NCBI GenBank assembly: GCA_964540445.1
Contig: CAZIMF010000048.1
Coordinates: 1-7,102, forward strand
DNA from: JALQXV01 sp964540445
Lineage (GTDB): Bacteria; Patescibacteriota; Saccharimonadia; Saccharimonadales; 2-12-FULL-41-12
Direction: 5' to 3'
DNA length: 7,102 nt
Within the stretch, counting starts at the first letter, position 1. The number at the start of each line of letters is the position of its first letter. Below the pieces are notes generated by a model that was not told the DNA's origin, ran no database searches, and worked only from the letters and a program-made list of their open reading frames with translations. Positions 1 to 4,751 of the stretch are shown here, one piece after another. A program made the translations under genes and the position numbers.

Positions 1-32
1 TTTGAATAGCTAACGCTGTAAGAAGTTCACAT

Positions 33-107
33 AGGGGCATAGTACAACGGCTAGTATGAGGGTCTCCAAAACCCTAGATCGAGGTTCGATTCCTCGTGCC
101 CCTGCCA
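33..107 (+). tRNA. tRNA-Trp (anticodon CCA), complete with encoded CCA
   Basis: Decodes UGG as tryptophan. The full cloverleaf can be folded by eye. The acceptor stem is AGGGGCA (33-39) with TGCCCCT (97-103), discriminator G104, then CCA 105-107. The D-stem is GTAC (42-45) with GTAT (54-57). The anticodon stem is AGGGT (59-63) with ACCCT (71-75) around loop CTCCAAA, anticodon CCA at 66-68. The T-stem is CGAGG (80-84) with CCTCG (92-96) and loop TTCGATT. The A1-U72 pair and G73 discriminator match the usual bacterial tRNA-Trp and TrpRS identity elements. In many bacteria tRNA-Trp precedes secE-nusG, but here it is followed by a gene-poor stretch. No clear promoter is visible in the 32 bases upstream, so it may be transcribed from outside the window. 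Confidence 0.97.
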
Positions 108-113
108 AGTAAC

Positions 114-509
114 TTGTACTCTTGTCAAATATTTACTATTGCTTGTGTTTGTATTCAAGCAGTTGTAAGTGTATATTTCTGTACTATAATTTGGCCTGGT
201 AAAAATGGTGAAGTAATACTTGAGAATCGGCTTGACGCTTGGTACGCAAAAGTTGGCGCTCGTCTGACTGGAAATACAACTCTTGTTATGACTGTGAAGG
301 ATGTACAGAAAGTAACTAGAAGCGGACGACTTGGTGAGATGGTACTTACCCCGGAACTTAAGTCTGAGATTATTGAAGACCAACAAGAAGTTGCTCGGCT
401 TAGTCCCGTTTCCACTTTGGCCGGGTTCGTGTATGCAGAATTTGGACAGGTTCATATTAATCACCTCAACGGCCCACCTGAAGCTCGATCCAATAAACAC
501 ACCCGATAA
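114..509 (+). pseudogene. Possible gene remnant or unrecognised hypothetical ORF
   Basis: An open frame runs from inside the tRNA to a TAA at 507-509. I do not recognise the product. The only upstream start outside the tRNA is a TTG at 114, and an internal ATG sits at 288 (73 codons); neither has a Shine-Dalgarno sequence. From TTG114 the protein would begin with a hydrophobic stretch (codons around 129-191). A charged, coding-like segment follows, containing DAWYAKVGARL, TVKDVQKVTRSGRLGEM and EIIEDQQEVARL. The amino-acid composition of the 190-470 part looks like real protein, while the tail does not. It may be the decayed front part of a gene whose later part is the same-frame segment at 543-713. 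Calling it non-coding is also reasonable. Confidence 0.28.
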
Positions 510-542
510 GTCAATTAACATTCTTGGATAACCTCTCTCTAG

Positions 543-713
543 TGTCTTCTTGTTGTCCAGCTGGTGTGGTTTTATAATTATCTAGAAGCCCTTCGTCAAT
601 TAATTGACGTATCTCCTTATAAAATCCAGGGATCAGTCAAAGATTTTGACGAGGCAATACCCAAGAGTATTAAATCTGGCGAGACTATTCAGTCTAAGTT
701 TGGTTATGGGTAG
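543..713 (+). pseudogene. Short coding-like fragment, same frame as the upstream remnant
   Basis: This is an open stretch between a TAG at 540-542 and a TAG at 711-713, in the same reading frame as the 114-509 segment; stops at 507-509, 516-518 and 540-542 separate the two. A GTG at 564 would give a 49-residue peptide with protein-like composition, including FYNYLEALRQLIDVSPYKI and DFDEAIPKSIKSGETIQ. No ribosome binding site is visible before the GTG. I do not recognise a family. It could be the C-terminal end of a gene broken by nonsense mutations, a tiny genuine ORF, or chance. The 16-bp palindrome at 594-609 lies inside it. Confidence 0.25.
594..609. repeat. 16-bp perfect palindrome
   Basis: CGTCAATTAATTGACG reads identically on both strands. 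The related half-like sequence GTCAATTAAC lies about 85 bases upstream (510-519). It could be a dimeric regulator or recombinase site, but it lies far from the neighbouring start codons (the divergent promoters are over 1 kb away), and it overlaps a coding-like fragment. Function unknown. Confidence 0.5.
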
Positions 714-861
714 GAACCAAAGACAAAACTGATAATTACTACCTCCATTTTCAGGTGATTATACTGATCATAGTGAGCCGCTTCCATTGAGCCTGCGCCC
801 ATAAGTTAATTGCCATCACCTAAGTAACCCTAAGAAACCTTATCTAATTAACACAGTAAAT

Positions 862-1671
862 CTATTGGTTGCGTCGTTTTAGTTCTTGGCGTAGTCGATA
901 ACTTCTATTTGTTGTGTATGCATACAAAACAAAACCAAGTAATACGACCCCCATCATTGTGTAGCCCGTTACTGAGCTAACCAACTGGTTTGAGCCAAAA
1001 AATATGTTCGTTATAAAGCACATAATAAATAATGCAACTAGTGACTTTGCTAAAATATAGTTATCTTTTTTGAGATTATTTTTTCCAACTGTTGCTATCG
1101 TGTTGTTGTTTTCGACAGCTAGTGACCTAGAGTTTAGTTTTCCATACATTTCTTCCATAATAACTTCAGAGTTTTGCCTAAAAGCTTCATATGTATCATT
1201 CTGCTCAAGGCCTATAGGCCAATAAAAATAGGCGTAAGTATCGACTATCTCTATATCGCAAAAGCGTTTACTAGCCATAATTGACTGCATTACATCGGGT
1301 GCGAGTAAAGTTAGAGCCTCAATCCCGGCTTGGGTAGGTGCGTATAACTCAAAATATTTGCTAAACTCGCCTTCCAGGGTTATCTTTTGAGATCTATCGA
1401 ACTTTACACCTATAGAGGATCTTTGTCCTATCGTGTCTTCTGCAAGAGAATTAACTATCATTTGAGGCACTGAATATGGAAGCGTGTAGCGCATCATCAC
1501 GAAAGAACCCGCCGTTTCAGAACGTTCTGGGCTGTGCGTATATTCAATATACGATAATCGAAAAGCTAACTCCCTAAAATTACCTTGGGAAATAATAGTA
1601 TGTTTACTTACCGAAAGATAGATAAATATCGAGGCCGGCTCATCAGATACTACCGTACTATTTGGTTGCAT
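862..1671 (-). CDS. DUF3137-like membrane protein with two C-terminal helices
   Basis: A 269-residue protein of unknown function. The middle part (about residues 86-150) has the feel of the DUF3137 core. It reads FDRSQKITLEGEFSKYFELY, then a run around APTQAGIEALTLLAPDVMQ, matching that family's pattern of a 'leu-x-gly/asp-x-phe-x-lys-x-phe' strand followed by 'leu-thr-pro-x-met'. This family match is from memory and tentative. Two hydrophobic segments follow at about 204-226 and 233-253, then a basic tail (residues 256-269, rich in Arg/Lys). That predicts a large N-terminal soluble domain, two closely spaced helices and a cytoplasmic basic end. No signal peptide is seen at the N-terminus. 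The ATG has no Shine-Dalgarno sequence, and a TATACT box ends 7 bases before it, so the mRNA may be nearly leaderless. It is transcribed divergently from the SemiSWEET-like gene. The next gene in its direction is absent within the window. Confidence 0.75.
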   Translation of the reverse strand: MQPNSTVVSDEPASIFIYLSVSKHTIISQGNFRELAFRLSYIEYTHSPERSETAGSFVMMRYTLPYSVPQMIVNSLAEDTIGQRSSIGVKFDRSQKITLEGEFSKYFELYAPTQAGIEALTLLAPDVMQSIMASKRFCDIEIVDTYAYFYWPIGLEQNDTYEAFRQNSEVIMEEMYGKLNSRSLAVENNNTIATVGKNNLKKDNYILAKSLVALFIMCFITNIFFGSNQLVSSVTGYTMMGVVLLGFVLYAYTTNRSYRLRQELKRRNQ

Positions 1672-1678
1672 AAATAAT

Positions 1679-1684
1679 AGTATA
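1679..1684 (-). promoter_or_regulatory. Candidate -10 box for the DUF3137-like gene
   Basis: TATACT on the minus strand ends 7 bases before the ATG, so transcription would begin at or next to the start codon (leaderless or nearly so). No good -35 hexamer is seen at 17 bases (AAACTC), so support is moderate at best. Confidence 0.35.
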
Positions 1685-1713
1685 CGCTATCGTCATTAGC
1701 GGAGTTTACTTAC

Positions 1714-1742
1714 TAGAACTGCCAAGCATAAGTTGTTATAAT
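1714..1742 (+). promoter_or_regulatory. Candidate promoter for the SemiSWEET-like gene
   Basis: A consensus TATAAT lies at 1737-1742, with a weak -35-like TAGAAC at 1714-1719, 17 bases upstream. The predicted start near 1749-1750 leaves a 5' leader of about 22 bases before the ATG at 1772. It shares the 100-bp divergent intergenic region with the minus-strand gene, so the two may be co-regulated. Confidence 0.5.
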
Positions 1743-1771
1743 AACCATATTTTAATAACAGAAACAAATAA

Positions 1772-2113
1772 ATGCCAACCCAAGCTAAAGGTATTCACCA
1801 TCTCCATTTGAGAAGAAGAATTCATCTTAAAAAACAAACGTATCCTAGTAAAAAACCTTTATTGAGATTTTTTGACAATATAGCGTATGCGGCAGGTGTA
1901 TTAACTCCAGCGTTTACATTACCCCAGCTATATGAAATATATGCCCATCATGATGCCTCCGGAGTTTCTTTGATTACATGGTCAGCATACCTAGTTCTAT
2001 CAATATTTTGGATGCTTTACGGAATAGTGCATAAGGAGAAACCTATCATACTTATGTATTTTTCACAGGCTTTTCTTCAAATATTTATCGTATGGGGAAT
2101 AGTAATTTACTAA
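1772..2113 (+). CDS. SemiSWEET / PQ-loop family three-helix membrane protein
   Basis: A 113-residue protein with three predicted membrane helices at about 36-57, 65-86 and 89-112, the size of one SWEET/PQ-loop half-unit; such proteins work as dimers. Helix 1 carries the family's PQ pair (P51-Q52 in FTLPQLYEIY). The loop DASGVSLITW (61-70) and SIFWMLYGI (77-85) in helix 2 are typical of MtN3/SemiSWEET proteins, which let small sugars diffuse across the inner membrane. The first 35 residues form a basic, His-rich cytoplasmic extension (HHLHLRRR), longer than in classical SemiSWEETs. Helix 3 has Ser/Gln (around 98-99) where I would expect the substrate-binding Asn of characterised SemiSWEETs, so sugar transport is not certain. 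No Shine-Dalgarno sequence precedes the ATG. It lies 224 bases upstream of the alpha-glucan operon on the same strand, which suggests but does not prove a related role in sugar uptake or release. Confidence 0.85.
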   Translation: MPTQAKGIHHLHLRRRIHLKKQTYPSKKPLLRFFDNIAYAAGVLTPAFTLPQLYEIYAHHDASGVSLITWSAYLVLSIFWMLYGIVHKEKPIILMYFSQAFLQIFIVWGIVIY

Positions 2114-2121
2114 CATTGCAA

Positions 2122-2140
2122 AAGTTCTATTACAGAACTT
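2122..2140 (+). terminator. Hairpin after the SemiSWEET-like gene, weak terminator candidate
   Basis: AAGTTCT (2122-2128) and AGAACTT (2134-2140) pair perfectly around the loop ATTAC, starting 9 bases after the stop codon, and an A-run precedes the stem. The downstream side is TTCCTCCCC, not a U-run, so this is a poor intrinsic terminator. It may instead stabilise the transcript end or be a protein-binding inverted repeat. Confidence 0.35.
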
Positions 2141-2143
2141 CCT

Positions 2144-2154
2144 CCCCTGCCAAG
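2144..2154 (+). repeat. Copy of the tRNA-Trp 3' end (possible att remnant)
   Basis: CCCCTGCCAAG matches exactly the last bases of tRNA-Trp plus two flanking bases (99-109). Both copies are also preceded nearby by TTCCTC: in the tRNA, GTG separates this from CCCC, whereas here the two run together. Integrative elements often leave such a tRNA-end duplication at their far boundary. The match is short and no integrase is seen, so chance is possible. Confidence 0.3.
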
Positions 2155-2158
2155 CAGT

Positions 2159-2197
2159 AGTTAAGCTGCCGAATCTTCTACTTGTCAGTTACGCTGC
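2159..2197. repeat. Imperfect direct repeat upstream of the operon promoter
   Basis: AGTTAAGCTGC (2159-2169) and AGTTACGCTGC (2187-2197) differ at one of 11 bases and are 28 bases apart start to start. They lie 65-100 bases upstream of the -35 box of the glucan operon, a possible position for an activator site. No regulator gene is visible in the window. Confidence 0.35.
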
Positions 2198-2261
2198 AAA
2201 TTATATCGATAACAATCAATTAATGTTTCTAGTCCCTAACAGCGATCTAGCTTTTAAGTAG

Positions 2262-2290
2262 TTGAACTGTCACCCCATAACGCTTATACT
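2262..2290 (+). promoter_or_regulatory. sigma70-type promoter of the alpha-glucan operon
   Basis: A -35 box TTGAAC (2262-2267) and -10 box TATACT (2285-2290) are separated by the optimal 17 bases. The predicted start near 2297 gives a leader of about 40 bases before the GTG at 2338. This is the best promoter in the window and probably drives all three genes. Confidence 0.65.
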
Positions 2291-2337
2291 AAAAACGAGA
2301 AGAAACATAACACAAAATAAACGAGGCGTACAAACGA

Positions 2338-3552
2338 GTGAAAGTGTTAATGCTTGGGTGGGAATTACCGCCTCATAACAGTGGCGGACTTGGTGTTGCA
2401 TGTTACCAGCTTTGTAAAGCACTCGCAAATAAAGGGGCCGACATCGAGTTCGTCCTTCCATATACAGCTGAGCATAGTATTGATTTTATGAATATAAATG
2501 CAGCTCATCCCCAAGATGTTCAGGCGGTACTTAAAGCTGGGATTGCTTACGATAGCTTTAAGTACGTTAAAAAAAATGGTGATGTTGAGTGGATTGATCT
2601 TTTTGGACAAAGTGCAATTTATGAAAAAGCCGTTGAGCGAATTGTTAAGCTCAAAGAGTTTAATGTAATCCACGCCCATGACTGGCTCACCTGTAGAGCG
2701 GCTATTCGAGCAAAAGAGATGACTGGCAAGCCGCTGATTATCCATATTCATTCCATTGAAGCGGATCGAGCAGGCAAAGAGCACGGCGGCAATCCAATGG
2801 TCCGCGAAATTGAACTTATGGCTATGCTCATCGCCGACCGTGTCGTAGCCGTTAGCGAGCACACTAAGAAAGCGATAGTACGTGAGTATCACATCCCGGC
2901 TGATAAAATCGAGGTAATTCATAATAGCTTTGATACAGATTCACTTATTGCTGATTCAGGCGCTAACGCCTATGCCTACCTAGAAAAAATGAAAAAGCAA
3001 GGCTACAAAGTTGTCGCCAGCATTGGCAGGTTAACCATTCAAAAGGGGCTTACTAACTTATTGATTGCTTTTAAAGATGTTGTTGCTCACCAGCCCAAGT
3101 CATTGCTTTTGATGGTTGGCTCCGGTGATCAGTACTATGAACTTATTGGTTTGTCTGCCCAACTTGGTATTTCAAAAAATGTAGTCTTTACCGATTTTCA
3201 GCGCGGTAAAAACTATCGAGATGCATACAGCGTTGCTGACCTATTCGTTATGCCATCTGTCTCCGAACCTTTTGGTCTGACTCCACTGGAGGCTATTGGT
3301 TACGGCACACCTGCCCTTATCAGTAAACAGTCTGGAGTGGCTGAGGTTATTAACAATTGTCTCAAAGTAGACTTTTGGGATACCCACGAAATGGCAAATC
3401 AAATCGTTGCCGTTCTGCGTAGCGATGCACTACGCGACGAACTACACACCAACTCTTTAAAAGAAGCGCAACGACTAAGCTGGGACCGCTCGGCCGATAA
3501 ACTATTCGATGTTTATAATCGACATCAAAGAAGAAGCTTGGCCGCCATATGA
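2338..3552 (+). CDS. GT-B glycosyltransferase, glycogen/starch synthase-like (GT4/GT5 type)
   Basis: A 404-residue two-domain GT-B enzyme, expected to move a sugar from a nucleotide sugar (probably ADP- or UDP-glucose) onto an alpha-glucan or related acceptor. The N-terminal domain begins KVLMLGWELPP and has the glycine-rich loop NSGGLG (14-19), which in glycogen synthases contacts the nucleotide sugar, and the motif IHAHDW (111-116). The C-terminal domain has SIGRLTIQKG (228-237, with the R231/K236 pair typical of these enzymes) and SEPFGLTPLEA (309-319), the retaining E-x7-E motif (E310, E318). At 404 residues it is shorter than bacterial GlgA (about 480) and resembles the GT4-like 'glycogen synthase' genes found beside GH57/GH15. 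The start is GTG at 2338, where the family's N-terminus begins; GAGG at 2323-2326 is an 11-base-distant, weak ribosome site. TGA (3550-3552) overlaps the next gene's ATG. Exact donor and product cannot be read from sequence. Confidence 0.93.
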   Translation: MKVLMLGWELPPHNSGGLGVACYQLCKALANKGADIEFVLPYTAEHSIDFMNINAAHPQDVQAVLKAGIAYDSFKYVKKNGDVEWIDLFGQSAIYEKAVERIVKLKEFNVIHAHDWLTCRAAIRAKEMTGKPLIIHIHSIEADRAGKEHGGNPMVREIELMAMLIADRVVAVSEHTKKAIVREYHIPADKIEVIHNSFDTDSLIADSGANAYAYLEKMKKQGYKVVASIGRLTIQKGLTNLLIAFKDVVAHQPKSLLLMVGSGDQYYELIGLSAQLGISKNVVFTDFQRGKNYRDAYSVADLFVMPSVSEPFGLTPLEAIGYGTPALISKQSGVAEVINNCLKVDFWDTHEMANQIVAVLRSDALRDELHTNSLKEAQRLSWDRSADKLFDVYNRHQRRSLAAI

Positions 3553-4751
3553 GCAAAAAACAGGCCATTGTTTTGTATCTGCATGTGCATCAACCGTATC
3601 GCATACGGCATTACACTATTTTTGACTCTGGTGTTGACAGTAATTACTTTCAACCAAGCTATGACGATCGAACCAGTAACGAACGGATTGTCCATAAGGT
3701 CGCCGAAAAATCATACCTACCCACCAACCAAAAACTACTCGAACTATTACACCGGCATCCAGAGTTCAAGCTGAGTCTATCTATTACTGGTACAGTGCTC
3801 GATCAGTTAGAACAATGGGCGCCAGCAGCACTAAAATCGTTTCAAGAGCTAGTTGCTACCGGTCGAGTTGAGATTGTAGCCGAAACCTATCATCATAGCC
3901 TTGCCTTCTTTTACTCATTGGCTGAATTTGAAATGCAAGTAACGATGCACCGTGAAAAAATCGAAAAATTGTTTGGTCAAACACCACAAGTCTTTCGCAA
4001 CACCGAACTTAGCTACAATAATGATCTTGCGTATTGGGCAGACCGCGCTGGGTACAAAGCTATCCTTGCAGAGGGTTGGGATCCAATTCTTGGTTGGCGC
4101 AGCCCCAACTTTGTCTACCGCCCAACCTATACAAATAATATTCGTTTGCTTATGAAGAACTACAAACTAAGTGATGACATTGCATTTCGTTTTAGCGATC
4201 AAAACTGGTCAGAATGGCCACTTACTGCCGATAAGTTCACGCATTGGCTAGATAACGCCGGTGAAGCCACAAATTTTAACTTGTTTATGGATTATGAAAC
4301 CTTTGGTGAACACCAGTGGGGCGAAACAGGCATTTTTGATTTTCTAGAGCACCTACCAAATAAATGGCTGGCCAACCCAGAACATACCTTTATGACCGTC
4401 TCAGAGGCCGCAGATTCATTTGAACCTGCCGATCAGGTTGATGTACCATATACTACCACTTGGGCTGACACAGAGCGCGATTTGTCTGCTTGGCTGGGGA
4501 ATCCCATGCAGCAACAAGCTATAAAAGCCCTTTATGAACTTCAAACACCTATTATCCAAAGTGGTGACTGGCAACTCATCGAAGATTTGAGCCGACTACA
4601 AAACTCCGATCATTTCTACTATATGTGCAAAAAATGGTTTAACGACGGCGATATTCACGCCTACTTTAGCCCCTATGAAACTCCATACGAGGCCTATACT
4701 AACTTCATGAACTCGTGGCACGACCTTCGACTTCGAGCAGGAGCAAACTAA
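3549..4751 (+). CDS. GH57 family alpha-amylase / 4-alpha-glucanotransferase-like enzyme
   Basis: A 400-residue GH57 enzyme acting on alpha-1,4-glucans, by hydrolysis or by glucan transfer, with retention. The GH57 motifs appear in order: I, HVHQPY (12-17); II, GRVEIVAETYHH (105-116); III, FRNTELSYNN (149-158), where E153 would be the nucleophile; IV, FMDYETFGEHQWG (246-258), where D248 would be the acid/base; V, around MTVSEAADSF (282-291). Both catalytic residues are present. The length is close to the compact GH57 alpha-amylase group (M. jannaschii MJ1611 type) rather than the 600-700-residue amylopullulanase or branching-enzyme forms. No signal peptide is present, so it is cytoplasmic. Its ATG overlaps the glycosyltransferase stop (ATGA) and lacks a Shine-Dalgarno sequence just upstream, which suggests translation by re-initiation from the preceding gene. 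GH57 includes several specificities, and sequence alone does not separate amylase from glucanotransferase. Confidence 0.93.
   Translation: MSKKQAIVLYLHVHQPYRIRHYTIFDSGVDSNYFQPSYDDRTSNERIVHKVAEKSYLPTNQKLLELLHRHPEFKLSLSITGTVLDQLEQWAPAALKSFQELVATGRVEIVAETYHHSLAFFYSLAEFEMQVTMHREKIEKLFGQTPQVFRNTELSYNNDLAYWADRAGYKAILAEGWDPILGWRSPNFVYRPTYTNNIRLLMKNYKLSDDIAFRFSDQNWSEWPLTADKFTHWLDNAGEATNFNLFMDYETFGEHQWGETGIFDFLEHLPNKWLANPEHTFMTVSEAADSFEPADQVDVPYTTTWADTERDLSAWLGNPMQQQAIKALYELQTPIIQSGDWQLIEDLSRLQNSDHFYYMCKKWFNDGDIHAYFSPYETPYEAYTNFMNSWHDLRLRAGAN
4739..4743 (+). promoter_or_regulatory. Ribosome binding site of the GH15 gene
   Basis: AGGAG lies 8 bases before the ATG at 4752, inside the end of the GH57 coding region. 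It is the clearest Shine-Dalgarno site of the operon and fixes the GH15 start at the ATG that directly follows the GH57 TAA. Confidence 0.75.

Larger units (their letters stand above)
108..861. other. Gene-poor region downstream of tRNA-Trp
   Basis: About 750 bases without a convincing intact gene. The stretch holds two short coding-like segments in one frame separated by stops (see the pseudogene entries), a 16-bp perfect palindrome at 594-609, and a distant 7-bp inverted repeat AGGTGAT (753-759) / ATCACCT (815-821). The 3' half (714-861) is AT-rich with no recognisable gene, RNA fold or strong terminator. Such a region next to a tRNA 3' end is compatible with decayed integrated DNA, but no integrase is seen here. 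Confidence 0.5.
2114..2337. other. Intergenic region with inverted repeat, direct repeat and operon promoter
   Basis: 224 bases between the SemiSWEET-like gene and the glucan operon. In order it holds a 7-bp-stem inverted repeat right after the stop, an 11-base copy of the tRNA-Trp 3' end, an imperfect direct repeat (2159-2169 and 2187-2197), the small palindrome TATCGATA (2204-2211), and the promoter at 2262-2290. No ORF of note is present. Confidence 0.7.

Noticed and set aside
51..521. Long minus-strand open frame covering the tRNA-Trp region
   Set aside because: It runs antisense through the tRNA gene, has no SD and has low-complexity Ser/Asn-rich composition; it is a shadow.
753..821. 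Inverted repeat AGGTGAT/ATCACCT as a structured RNA
   Set aside because: The stem is only 7 bp with a 55-base loop that shows no further convincing pairing.
821..836. Telomere-like CCTAAG/CCCTAAG repeat
   Set aside because: Only two imperfect units; no array.
2122..2140. Strong intrinsic terminator after the SemiSWEET-like gene
   Set aside because: The hairpin is perfect but has no U-run; kept only as a weak candidate.
2365..2922. 185-codon minus-strand ORF inside the glycosyltransferase gene
   Set aside because: The + strand frame carries clear GT-B motifs over its full length; the antisense frame has no recognisable domain or ribosome site.
3549..3552. TGA possibly read as an amino acid (recoded UGA)
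   Set aside because: TGA ends the glycosyltransferase at the expected family length and overlaps the next ATG; Trp codons are TGG and the tRNA-Trp has anticodon CCA, so UGA is a normal stop here.
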